Shown here: one piece after another, positions 9,352 to 19,347 of the stretch
Layout: the number at the start of each line of letters is the position of its first letter
Position numbering within the stretch: position 1 is the first letter of the stretch
Assembly (NCBI GenBank): GCA_009733575.1
Contig: ML769495.1
Span: 1 to 54,623, forward strand
Direction: 5' to 3'
DNA: 54,623 nucleotides
Origin: Gymnopus androsaceus JB14
Lineage: Eukaryota > Basidiomycota > Agaricomycetes > Agaricales > Omphalotaceae
Notes under the pieces: generated by a model
Seen by the model: only the letters and a program-made list of their open reading frames with translations
Database searches by the model: none
Told to the model about the DNA's origin: nothing
Made by a program: the position numbers and the translations under genes

Positions 9352-11085
9352 ATGCCTTTTCTCCCTAAATTCTCTTCAGCAGACCTCCGAAGATTGTTGG
9401 ATGCAAACCCGAGCACCAATGCAATGGCAAGAAGTCCAGGGAACATCGAGAAACTTGACACGATGCTCCGAGACATTGAAGACGACAAGTACGCCATCCA
9501 GACCGAAATTTACTCCCTTCAGGCCAGGATCCATGCCCATGAGCAGCGCCTCCGGAATATCGAAGACGTGGACGCTCGACGCGTCCGCTGGCACAGATCA
9601 GCTCTCTCTGAATTCCCTGCCGAAGTTCTCCGACTCATATTCGAGGAACTTTGCTTGCAAAACTCTTTTGCATCTTGGTCCCAGCTTTACGCTCTGCGCC
9701 TTTGCCGGGTGTGCAGTTCGTGGAGAGCGATTGTTCTCCGAGATGGCTTGTGCTGGTCCACATTCCACATATCTGCTCCTCCGGTACTTAAAGATATGAG
9801 TAACGCAACACAAGAAGCGAGTTTATATCGTCTAACAACTCATTTCCTCACCCACTCTGGCTCGTTCCCTCTTGACATACACATCTCCTGTGAAATGCTC
9901 CCATCGGAAACGATGATGGCACTATTGCGAGAAACGCATCGATGGAGAGATGTTTATCTCAGGGGTAGTCACGAAATCTTCTCCAAACCCGCTGTCCAGA
10001 CGAATCACCTACAATCATTCCCCCTCCTCCAATCTCTGACTATCAGAGAAGGGTCGGACGGCGTTAGAACACTTCTAGAGCAGTTCAATAACTTCACTGG
10101 AGTCCCTAGCGGAGTCCTACGCAATCTCACCTTCTCTAACCGCATCTCTACCCATATTTGTCGGGCATTCAGCTCTCATTGGCCCCATATCACCAGCCTG
10201 ACATTGCATTACTCGTCGCCAGAAGAGATCATTCGTGCGGTTAGAGCATGCGAGGATGCTCTGGAATCACTTCACCTGTTCGACATCGTTAGTTCTGACC
10301 AAGATGCCGAACCAGCTGCGGTAACCCTCCCTGCGTTGCGTACGCTTACCGTCAATCTCGGTTTTGGTTCGCATCAGCTCAAGACAAAAGACCTGCCGCA
10401 TCTTTTGAGCCCCTTAACACTCCCAGCCTTGACCTGCTTGAAACTCTACGCGGGGGAGGGAGAGGCTGCAATAGAGAACGAATGGCCGGCAGAAGTTGTA
10501 GAACAATTTTTCCAGCGTTCGAGCTTTCCGTTGCAGCATTTGGTTCTATCGGAGTTGGGAATCAAGGATGTGCAGCTCTTGAGCTTGCTGGAACTCCTTT
10601 CGGAGACACTGCAAACCTTGAACATCGTAGAAACGACCGCGAATACTCCGGGATACACCCCCAACATGTTCTCTCAACAAATTGAACCGCGGTCCTCCGT
10701 CGCGCCAGCCTCCCAGATAACACAAACGCTGACCACTACATTTCTCCAGGCTCTTAACCCTAACAGGCGGACATCGAGCAACTTCCTCCAAGAACTGATG
10801 GATTTTCACATCACAAGGAGGTCGGGCCTAGCATTCGATCGCAGGACGTTTGTCGAGACTGTAGTTTCCCGGCTGGCAGAATCTTTACCGCTGGACGGAA
10901 TTGCACCGTTGAGGAGGGTGTCGCTGACGATTTCCACTCCTGATCATTTACGTTCCGATGGAAGGCCATTGAAGCAGCACCGTTCGCTCAGCTACAACCG
11001 TGAGATGTACGAGCAATTGGCAGGGGATGTTCGTGTTTTCATTGCGGACGAAGATCCAGAACAGAGGTACGAGAAGACGATATAA
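9352..11085 (+). CDS. F-box protein, subfamily A (intact)
   Basis: A probable substrate-recruiting subunit of an SCF ubiquitin ligase. The single open frame has 577 residues. I chose the ATG at 9352 (MPFLPKF) over an upstream ATG at 9259 because the paralogue at 31125 starts MPFAPNF at the same place. A coiled coil covers roughly residues 25-75 (KLDTMLRDIEDDKYAIQTEI). The F-box follows at about residues 83-130 (ALSEFPAEVLRLIFEELC...LYALRLCRVCSSWRAIV...CWSTFHI). The remainder is an irregular leucine-rich region with the tail VFIADEDPEQRYEKTI. Targets cannot be inferred. No introns are needed. Confidence 0.85.
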   Translation: MPFLPKFSSADLRRLLDANPSTNAMARSPGNIEKLDTMLRDIEDDKYAIQTEIYSLQARIHAHEQRLRNIEDVDARRVRWHRSALSEFPAEVLRLIFEELCLQNSFASWSQLYALRLCRVCSSWRAIVLRDGLCWSTFHISAPPVLKDMSNATQEASLYRLTTHFLTHSGSFPLDIHISCEMLPSETMMALLRETHRWRDVYLRGSHEIFSKPAVQTNHLQSFPLLQSLTIREGSDGVRTLLEQFNNFTGVPSGVLRNLTFSNRISTHICRAFSSHWPHITSLTLHYSSPEEIIRAVRACEDALESLHLFDIVSSDQDAEPAAVTLPALRTLTVNLGFGSHQLKTKDLPHLLSPLTLPALTCLKLYAGEGEAAIENEWPAEVVEQFFQRSSFPLQHLVLSELGIKDVQLLSLLELLSETLQTLNIVETTANTPGYTPNMFSQQIEPRSSVAPASQITQTLTTTFLQALNPNRRTSSNFLQELMDFHITRRSGLAFDRRTFVETVVSRLAESLPLDGIAPLRRVSLTISTPDHLRSDGRPLKQHRSLSYNREMYEQLAGDVRVFIADEDPEQRYEKTI

Positions 11086-11325
11086 GAGATGTCGGTGTGT
11101 ACTTAGGAAGACTTTGTAATTTTATGAGATTCCGTGTATGTGGAGGGAAATTAGAATAAGACTGATAAATTACAGCTTCATGAACACACGAATAACTACT
11201 TCGGTCCTTGGAGATGTCTAGCAGGTTCTAAAATCAACGGTAAAAGCTGGGCGAAGGAGAGAGTTTAAAAAAGCAGGCGCAAGTGCCACCAAGATTGACA
11301 GCCCGTCGATGAGGATTCTCGTTCA

Positions 11326-11465
11326 GACATGGAAGGGAGATTTGGGACAGGGATTATAATTTAACTTTGGATGCCCCTTGCTGGTAAAACTATTCTATAA
11401 CCGTCGTTATTATAAATTTAAGAAAAGCAGACTGTTCTATTGTAATTTCACCATGTATAAGTAAC
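11326..11465 (+). repeat. F-box 3' end plus trailer, copy 1 of a direct repeat
   Basis: It opens with the subfamily B tail in frame (DMEGRFGTGIII, stop at 11362-11364) and continues about 100 bp into shared 3' flanking sequence ending GTATAAGTAAC. Copy 2 is at 14657-14801 in the same orientation. The trailer is not found after the extant F-box genes in this window, so both copies derive from one lost gene. Confidence 0.7.
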
Positions 11466-11754
11466 TAGAGTCGGACCCTCTTTTGCCTCCCTTGTTCAAC
11501 AAATGCGCGGCCTGCCTTGAACAACCTCAAGATAAATGGTTCAGTGTTCATAGGAGAGAATATTATTGTCTAGGGCTAGACTGATAGCCATACTATGTTC
11601 AGTCTACGGTTACTGTCTACCTGGAATGCGTAACATGCGTGTCGTATTCTCGAAATCCAAATGAGGAGGCTGCATGTTATTACAATGCCAGCATTTTTCC
11701 CAATGTTCTTTCATTCGTTCTTCTGCTTTCATGTATCGAAATCAAATACTGCGG

Positions 11755-12160
11755 ATCTGTCATTTTTTGCATTAGCACAATCACTGCAGGAATTGAACAT
11801 GTCGATAACATGCCATCCAACTCATTGGTCGAATGTCTCTCCCTCGTTCCGAACCTCAGGTTCTTGGAAATTTGTGATAGAGCAAGCGTAATTGTGGCAG
11901 CAAATCTCTTCCGCTTTCACTTGCTCGCACAGTGGATGACTCTGTTGTTATGCTCCTTGCAGGAACTCCTGTGCCGCTGTGTCCTCACCTCCGACACCTC
12001 CGCATTCTTGTCAGTGATTCCTGAGAGATATATATAATAGAAACAATAACCACTGCGAAAATTGAGGCTCCGGCCTTCACAAATCGTGCGATATAGATAT
12101 TCCTTCCAGAGCCACTAGCTGCACTGATTGAGGAAGACTTGAAAAGACTATAGGTCTTAA
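11755..12160 (+). pseudogene. F-box/LRR subfamily B remnant
   Basis: A decayed C-terminal part of a subfamily B F-box gene. SLQELNMSI is followed, after a frame change, by NSLVECLSLVPNLRFLEI. The intact paralogues have SLQEVETL...DSLLECLSLVPNLR at this position. Further on, PLCPHLRHLRILVSDS matches CPYLQHIRIIF, and FLPEPLAALIEEDLKRL matches FPEPRSESTEEDLRRI. Several stops and frame changes separate these blocks. No start or F-box remains. Confidence 0.7.
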
Positions 12161-13110
12161 CTTTTTCGATTTTTTTTTGCCATATAAAGATTTCAATCGC
12201 ATGGTAGTGGACAATGTGTACGTATTTTGCAAGATTCAGTTACTCGTTCTGTTATCAGGTATGTACTAGACCTCTCTTTCACCGGCGGTTCTACTGGACG
12301 AAGCCGAGCGTATTAACTGCTTACTTCGAAAGCAACTTCCGTGTAGTCTCCGTACAAGTAATACACAACATAAATGAAGTTAACACTTCCGTGCGCTTAG
12401 TAAGCAGAAGTTCCTGAAGTCGTCTTGACTTGGTCTTGACTAGCTTGAACACTGACAGCTTGCTGAAAGTGTCGCAGGAAGATTGTAAAAAACGATGATA
12501 AATAGTGATATGAACCGCTAGAAGGAGCTCAAAGCAGGCCTGGAGATTGGATATTACCGAGTCGTGTATTTCATGCATCTCGTTCAAACAAGAGCTCTTC
12601 ATCCTTCTGTCTGTCTGTCTCCTTCTGATGTACCCACCACGACTTATATGTTCCCATTTGCGATAGCATTCAACAATAGGAGCTTTCAAGCATTGGCGAA
12701 GACATCGGAACGAGGGGAGGTCGAAGTCTCATGATTGAGGAAAAGATACAATTGTCGAGTTTAGTTTTTGAGGATCATAGAGGCATTGCGATGAAAAGAC
12801 ATGCATTTCACTTCTACGACTGCCATATCCTCACCTGAACCATAAAGAATTCGGTTTGTTACGTGGTAGATTATCATTCTCGATTTTTTACTATCATGAG
12901 AAAATTGGGTCTGAAGATTGGGTCTTGTTCACCTTCTGATCCGAGGTCGGGTATACTCAAGTTATTGGTCTAGGGCGTGCATTGGACTTATTCATTGGGC
13001 TACTTCAACCTGACAGACAGCTTCCTTGCTTCTAACCACTGGATAGAATTACATTATAGGTACAGCACTTGGGCATAATCCGCCGTGTTGATAGAATAAG
13101 TATGCAAGCC
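12161..13110. other. Intergenic, nothing recognised
   Basis: The open stretches on either strand lack recognisable domains or a plausible gene structure. A short TCTG run (about 12606-12620) is the only low-complexity feature. Confidence 0.4.
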
Positions 13111-13117
13111 TATAAAG
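13111..13117 (+). promoter_or_regulatory. TATA box of the secreted-protein gene
   Basis: TATAAAG lies about 70 bases upstream of the ATG at 13186, a normal distance for a fungal gene with a short leader. Confidence 0.5.
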
Positions 13118-13185
13118 AGACCAATGCATCGCTCCTTCTCAGCACAAAGTTGCACATTCCCCAATCGTCTACTACAGTCTAAATC

Positions 13186-13878
13186 ATGCTGCTCATCTCG
13201 AAAGCTTTGCTTGTATGTCCGTCCCTCACTACTCAGGTCCACACTGACCCCCCCACGCATATAGATGGTGCCACTATATCTATCCCTCTCCCTAGCTGCG
13301 CCCGACAGCCCCATAGCCCGGTCAGCCGACGCTGTCATCCCGATCACTGGTACCAATATGGGCTCAGTTGCACTTTCCACCGGTGACACTCGTATTTATT
13401 ATCAAAATGCCACCGACGGTAGCATCATCCAGCTTACTGTCACGAACGATTTTGAACTCGGTGTCCTCACATCCTCGGCCGTCATAGTTCCTGGGGCCGA
13501 AGTTAGGTCGAACTCCCCCGTTGCGGTTTCGACCCTTGAAAATGACTTCGAGCAGGTCTGTAAAACCTTGTCGAGCTTTCGAACTACTTCGTTAATGGGA
13601 TAGCTATTTAGATTCATGTCGCATTTTTCTCCCCCGACAATGTCCTGAGCGAGTACTACTTCGAAACTGGGGTTGGTTTCCAAGGTGGCCCTAATTGCAC
13701 CACCTGCGTGACGAACAAGGGCTTTGTCGGCGCTGCTGGTAGCCAGATGCTATATGCATTGGCAACCTCTTCTCCTCCGGTTTTGCGAATCGGGTTCGTC
13801 CTTGACAGTGGGGATTCCAGCACGCTCAGTGAGGCGATTAATTCCGGCAGTGGCTGGACCGTGGCTACGTTGACTTAG
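13186..13878 (+). CDS. Small secreted protein with fucose-lectin-like repeats
   Basis: Exons 13186-13212, 13265-13555 and 13612-13878 give 194 residues. Both introns are GT-AG (52 and 56 bp) and the frame closes exactly. The N-terminus MLLISKALLMVPLYLSLSLAAP is a likely signal peptide, so the protein should be exported. The mature part contains three blade-like stretches: TRIYYQNATDGSIIQLTV; IHVAFFSPDNVLSEYYF...GFQGG; and VLRIGFV...LSEAINSGSGWTVATL. These resemble the repeats of fungal fucose-specific lectins (six-bladed propellers), but only about three are present. Two close cysteines (NCTTC) are conserved-looking. The lectin assignment is tentative; the gene structure is well supported. 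Confidence 0.7.
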
Positions 13879-14529
13879 TGCCAATGGATGTGTTTAACAA
13901 GATCATGATCGTTTCAATGGAAGGCTTGTTATTGTACGCGTTCTTATTTCAATGACAGCTGGTTTTTCCGCCATAGCCTCAGAAATTCCATGATACAGTT
14001 GCAGATGAATTTGACCTTCATTTGTACTATCAGTAATCTTTTGCTATCTGATCTTGAGCACAATCGAAAAAGAGTTCCTTACAGACTTGATGAAGAGAAG
14101 ACGGGCTTTTTGATTGAGATATCAGACTGGGCGGTATTAGGTCGTGGATGGATTGAGAGCTTGTTGAGAGCTGGCACTTGCAACCCTGGAAACGCATCGT
14201 GCAGAAAAAAGAAAGTCGAGTGAAGGATCTTGACTGTTGTAAAGCATCAAGACATCGTTGAGTGCTGCCAGTGTCCAAGTATTCAAGTTATTATCACTGT
14301 CTCCTTGCTGCCAGCGACCCGGTTAAAAGTTCTCATCCACCCACTTACATTACTATGTAGTAGGCTATCATCTCCGAGCTAGCCACTGCAATTAAAATCA
14401 ACTCAGTTAACAGGTTTCACGGAAACGGAAGTAATGACCCAACTCGTATTTGCTCCGAATACGAGTTCACTTTCGGAGCAGCATAATGTATAAGTATCCG
14501 GCTTGGTACGGTTTATCTTACGAGGCTTG
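13879..14529. other. Intergenic, nothing recognised
   Basis: This is the 3' flank of the secreted-protein gene. I see no domain-bearing frame or clear repeat. Confidence 0.4.
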
Positions 14530-14694
14530 ATGCTGGTGAATGAAGTTGCGGATTCGCTATGGCAAGTTGCCTTCGCCGCTTCGTAACGACTTGCCCGTCG
14601 CAGGTCTTCCCAGATTTCCAGCTATGTCAGGCGGTCAGTGTCAGTCCGGCAGGTGAACATGGAAGGAAGATTTGGGACAGGGATTATAATTTAA
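14530..14694 (+). pseudogene. F-box subfamily B C-terminal fragment
   Basis: MKLRIRYGKLPSPLRNDLPVAGLP matches the C-terminal block of the intact paralogues (LKLRIRYAKL...DDSPVAG). After a gap comes the tail NMEGRFGTGIII with a stop at 14692-14694. Nothing upstream of this block remains. Confidence 0.65.
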
Positions 14695-14801
14695 CTTTCG
14701 ATCTGGATGCCTCTTGCTGGTGAAACTATTCTATAACCGTCGTTATTATAAATTTAAGAAAAGTAGACTGTTCCATTGTAATTTCACCATGTATAAGTAA
14801 C
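14657..14801 (+). repeat. F-box 3' end plus trailer, copy 2 of a direct repeat
   Basis: Same content as 11326-11465, including the coding tail and about 100 bp of trailer ending GTATAAGTAAC. There are a few substitutions and a small insertion (TCGATC). Confidence 0.7.
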
Positions 14802-14865
14802 GGAGATAGTACAAATAGCCTCTATCGAGGACCCCAACCGAGAGAAACCGAATGCAAAATCTAAA

Positions 14866-16553
14866 CTAGTGCTCCGACATCTGAGCCAGGTAGTCCGACA
14901 GCTAGAAAACCAGTCAGTCATAAAAAATACAGTTGACAAGAAACAGCGTCGACAGTACTTTCAAAGCTCCATTCCTGATACTTTCTCCGACGTTCTGCAC
15001 ATCCGGATTAGCCATAACCCGAGAAAGCGCATCTCGTGCAGCGACTTCCAAACCAGCCAAGCTTCCATCGCCGAGAATAGACTCGCTGTTGCTTCGCGAC
15101 ATTGCAAGCTCATCCTCTTCATCACTACCAAAGTACTGGTTAGGATGAAATGGACGATGCACCCTGGAACGACTGCAGTCGAGTTTGAGCCTCCGATACA
15201 GCCTGCGGATCATACGAATTTCGACCAAAGTACATGTCTGACGAGATGGCTTTTTGGCTACCGAATTTGTCACGGGCGGTCGTGGGTGAGTCGTCTGAGA
15301 CATTCGAGGAGCTGCGTAGAAGTAGATCAACTTGACGTCTGGTAGAAGAATAATCCTCATCAGATACATACCTGGACGTCGACTGTTGAACCGCAGGGGC
15401 AAGACCTGCGCTTGGAATCGCACCAAAGCCAAACCTGGGGAACGAAGCAGACTTGGGTGTCTCTGCTTTCTTCGCAGCGCCGTTGGAAACAGGCGCTGCC
15501 CTGGATCCGATTTCCAACGCTGCCATCTTGGCTTCGGCCTCCTTCCGTGCCTTCTCCTGTTCCTCTTCTCCGCTGACGGTCGATAGCCAAGCTGCTTAAT
15601 GCGCTCAGCCTCCTCGCGAGCTTTCCTCTCAGCCTCTTCGAAATCTATGGGTTTTGCAGCCCTCGAAGCACCTAGCCCTAGTTTGGATTTTTTGGCACCT
15701 GAACCGGCGCTGCTGACGCTTCCCGCTGAATTGAGACGAGCAGCGCCCAGTTTAGTGGTACGCTGCTGCAGCAGATGAGGTAGTTGTACGGGGTGCAGGA
15801 GCAACTACAGCTGGTGTAGACGATGATGACGATGCGGCAGGAGAAGGGGTGCGACCGATGATGGGAGGGGTACTGATCCGAGGAGTAGACGGTGCTGAAG
15901 GTTTCGGGGTTGACGGCTTTGACCATGATTCGAAAAAGTCCTCTTCAGCAGCTTCTTTCGGAGCTGCAGCAATCTCGGCACCTTCAACAACAATACCCTG
16001 TGGAAACCTGATGGAACTAAGATTTTATCGAGGAAATATTGGGGCACAATGCACATACTTTGCGGCATCTTCTCTTACTCGTTTTGCCAATTCCTCCTTG
16101 TAAAGTTCAGCAGCGCGACTAGAATACTTCTTTTTGGTATCGGCATCAGTGAGGAGATTTTGGGCGCCGTGCTTGACGAAGAAGTCGTTTGCTGATTGAT
16201 TTCCTCCGACTTTCATGTTCCGTAGCTGAGCGAGTTGCCATGAATCTAGGTTTGTAGAACTGTACAACTGAGAATCAGTTTCAAGAATTCAAAATCTGCA
16301 AGGGTGATAATACGCACCGTACAAAGGAGATATGAACGCCCATGTTGCGATGAACACTAGAGCAGTCCAAGCAGATGTACACGCCAAAAGTTACGCTAGA
16401 CCATGTCGGATTTCGAGCCTTGCAGTCGAAGCAAGTCTAAGGAAGGCATTAGTATCTGAAAGATCCACCAAAGTTCACGAATTACTTTGTTAGCTTTTGA
16501 GCTCGGAGAACTTTGAATACTTGCTCCGTTTCTTGTTTCGTAGGCTCAGCCAT
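14866..16553 (-). CDS. ArfGAP, Glo3 type (frame broken in several places)
   Basis: A GTPase-activating protein for Arf, acting in COPI vesicle traffic at the Golgi. From the ATG at 16553 it starts [13 protein letters not shown]. The ArfGAP zinc finger TCFDC...ICLDC and the arginine-finger region [13 protein letters not shown] follow. Conserved Glo3 blocks include [24 protein letters not shown] and [27 protein letters not shown], then the helix [17 protein letters not shown] and the end [11 protein letters not shown]. Clear introns are 16437-16480 region, 16260-16317, 16008-16058, about 15310-15370 and the last one before the final short exon. A 43-bp intron at 15766-15808 may explain one frame change. 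One-base disruptions remain near 16495 (A run), 15580 and 15142. It is either a young pseudogene or sequencing error in a normally essential-type gene. Confidence 0.8.
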
Positions 16554-18018
16554 GGCTAGAGAAAGTTGAGGATAAAAAAATCACGGATGGTGGTGGATAC
16601 GTGGAAGAACCTAACCCTAAACCCCATCGTGCTTAGCGCCTTGCGCGCGCTAATTTCCTTTGCTCGCGATCGTCGTTTCTGTTCCTGCTCACTAGACTAT
16701 CTGATTCTCATGGTCTGCGCTCTGCAGAATAAATCCTCGGCTTCAATCCCTATGTATAGGAACGCAGATCGCATCGCCCTCTTTGCTGATGGTAGGTTTA
16801 TTCAGCGGCTCATCATTGTACGTCGCTATCTCTGGTCGACTGTGCCAGTGCATCCCTGTGAATTGCAGAAGGTTCAAGCTGCAGGATCCGTTCAATGAAA
16901 TTTGACAGTTAGCGCAAATAGCGCTGAATACACGCTGCTTGGGGCTGGATTTTCCTTGGTACTCTCTGATATTCGCTAGTACTACTCTGCGGAACCGACA
17001 ATATAAACTGTGAACTCTCTTGCCTGTGAACTTCCGCGGTCATTTTATTTGGATGTTACGTGGCCAGGGTCCAGGAATACCGTCCAACCCGTAACAAGAA
17101 AAATTCTAGGAGCTGTTCGACATAACAGCGGAGCTTCCAACACTTCCGGTGTTTTCCTCACTACATCTACCGTTATGATGGCTGGCTGGAAGCCTCTAGC
17201 TTACTGTAATCATTAGAACAGATCATGATTTTTTATTGTGTTAGTCGCTCTCTTCCGATAGACGGAATGGAAGACAGAGGTATGGGAATGAAGCGTTTTG
17301 TTCCACTGGACAAGTACCTCCTTGCTTAATTTCGGTGCTTTTAACCCCTAGTGTGCGATGGTTCGGGAGAAGTTACGACTCATAAGGAGAGCACTAGCCT
17401 AAACGTCTAACCGATCTCAACTTCTGCCTCCGTCCTAACGCGAGTGAGATGGAAGAAATTCCTGGTACAGAGTTGAATGGTTTGTTTAGCTCAAGTCTAA
17501 TTCCGATCTTCCGCGGTCAATTATTGGCGAGGTGAAGGTGCGTTCGTTTACATATTACATATCCCTGATTCGCTGATATCCTCCTTCCAGGACCTTATAC
17601 AGCAAGCGTTATTAATAAATTATACACCTTGTATAGACCGGCCAACTGCATACCCGGTGTGATTCGGGAACGTCCAATGTCCAATGCAAGTACAACTCGT
17701 ATAACAACATATTTTCGGTTCGATCGCCATCATTTGCGATTTTTTCTTTGGCCGCTGCCATTTTTCTTATTTTTTTCTCGTCGCTCCGAAAGAATGTGCG
17801 CCTGCTCATCCGCTTTTTGCCGTCTCAGGCAACTATACACCATACTTACCATCGATTGGACCTTGTTAATCTACTCAGAATCAAGAATCGATGGAGGAAT
17901 CACAGCATGGTGCGTAGATAAGTAGAAACATTTGTACTCCGTTCCGTCTCACGACGTGCTCGAGTGGACAGCCGGTCCACCTGCACGCGTGTGTCAGGCT
18001 CTAAAAAAAATTCGTGTC
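16554..18018. other. Intergenic, nothing recognised
   Basis: This is the upstream region of the ArfGAP gene. Open stretches such as 16566-16898 (+) have no recognisable domain. There is no repeat until the minisatellite at 18019. Confidence 0.4.
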
Positions 18019-18575
18019 GGAATTTCGCGTTGCTTTATTTACTTGATGGAGATGTATTGTGGCAATCTTTAGCGTCGCGGAGTGTCAAAGCCCCTCCAAG
18101 TGTGCACCACCATCATCAGCTTACAATGCCTCACACTCGTTCCCAGTACCACTCTTTGTCATTTCGGAATTTCGCGTTGCTTTATTTACTTGATGAAGAT
18201 GTGTTTTGGCAATCTTTAGCGTCGCGGAGTGTCAAAGCCCTCCAAGTGGGCACCACCATTCAATCCCTCACACTCGTTCCCGGTACCACTCTTTGTCATG
18301 TCGGAATTTCGCGTTGCTTTATTTACTCGATGGAGATGCTTTAGTGTCGCGGAGTGTCAAAGCCCTCCAAGTGTGCACCACCGTCATCAGCTTACAATCC
18401 CTCACACTCGTTCCCAGTACCACTCTTTTCATGTCCGGAATTTCGCGTTGCTTTATTTACTTGATGGAGATGTGTTTTGGCAATCTTTAGTGTCTCGGAG
18501 TGTCAAAACCCTTTAACTGTGCACCACCATCATCAGCTTACAATCCCTCACACTCGTTCCCAGTACCCCTCTCAA
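18019..18575 (+). repeat. Minisatellite, four copies of about 135-147 bp
   Basis: Each unit opens with GGAATTTCGCGTTGCTTTAT. Starts are 18019, 18166, 18303 and 18437 (spacings 147, 137, 134). Units share GATGGAGATG, TCGCGGAGTGTCAAA, GTGCACCACC, CATCAGCTTACAAT and CCTCACACTCGTTCCC. Copy 2 lacks the CATCAGCTTA segment, copy 3 lacks the GGCAATCT segment, and copy 4 has the most substitutions. Long frames run through the copies, but their lengths are not multiples of three, so they change frame between units and are not a repeat protein. Confidence 0.9.
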
Positions 18576-18758
18576 TACATGGCCCGGAAGCTAAGCTAGT
18601 GGCGTTCAAACCGTCTCTTCTACTTAAACACAAGACCATATTAGGGGTTAATTCGGCCGATTAGGCTAATCACTGACTGATAAGATTGCTAACTTGCCGC
18701 CGGATTCTTCGATCCTCTTTCTTTGCTCAGTGACGCAAAACCCAGAAATTTGGCGACA

Positions 18759-19347
18759 ATGACATCGGATCGTGAGTGCTTTAGCCCTTCAAACACCTCC
18801 GCACCACTGTCCATCCATTCTAGTCGAAATACTTCCTCTGCAATTCAAACGAATTGCGGTCGAAAAAACCTTCTTATTGCGGCATGAGGTACTTTGGCCG
18901 GACTTGCCTATCGACAAGGTTAAACTCCCTGAGGACGAAAGTGGATGGCATTTCGGAGCATTTGTCGATGACCCTTCAACACAAAAAGATCCTATCGCCG
19001 TTATTTCTCTCTTTTTAGACCCCATGCCCATCGATAGTGGTGATTCAACTCCGACTTCCAGCGTTAGCGCATCTTCACAAAACACCTTGGGCCTCCTCCT
19101 CCCTTCCGGAACAACAATTCGTTTCCGGAAATTTGCTTGTAAAGCAGATATGCAGGGTCGAGGAGTAGGAACAGCGTTGCTCAAATATGCAATGGATTTT
19201 GCTCGTGATGATTTGGATGCAGCGATCCTTTGGTGCGATGCGAGGGTTTCTTCTGCGGAATGGTACGCGAGGCGGGGCTTGGCACAGTTCGGCACCAAGT
19301 TCTACAAAGGCCCGATTGAGTATGTTCGAATGAAAATTGACCTGTGA
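18759..19347 (+). CDS. GNAT-family N-acetyltransferase
   Basis: Exons 18759-18771 and 18824-19347 give 178 residues. The donor GTGAGT and acceptor TCTAG give a 52-bp intron, and the first exon supplies only MTSD plus one base. The start RHEVLWPD...LPEDESGWHFGAF is characteristic of small GNAT proteins of fungi. The acetyl-CoA binding loop is MQGRGVGTALL (Q/R-x-x-G-x-G pattern), followed by the beta-4/5 region AILWCDARVSSAEWYARRGL. It should transfer an acetyl group from acetyl-CoA to an amine; the acceptor cannot be told. No signal peptide is seen, so it is probably cytosolic. Confidence 0.85.

Noticed and set aside
12321..12689. A 122-residue gene (-)
   Set aside because: No recognisable domain, many Cys/Arg residues from non-coding DNA, and no supporting splice or promoter signal.
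14914..15804. A separate 296-residue gene within the ArfGAP
   Set aside because: Only its first part is the genuine ArfGAP frame; the middle is out of frame and the end is back in a conserved frame after an indel, so it is not an independent protein.
16566..16898. A 110-residue gene (+)
   Set aside because: No domain or promoter signal; it lies in the upstream region of the ArfGAP gene.
17964..18516. Proteins encoded by the minisatellite
   Set aside because: Unit lengths are not multiples of three and the frames shift between units; no domain is visible.
18019..18575. CRISPR-like array
   Set aside because: Whole units of about 140 bp are repeated, with no short constant repeats separated by unique spacers, and the DNA is fungal.
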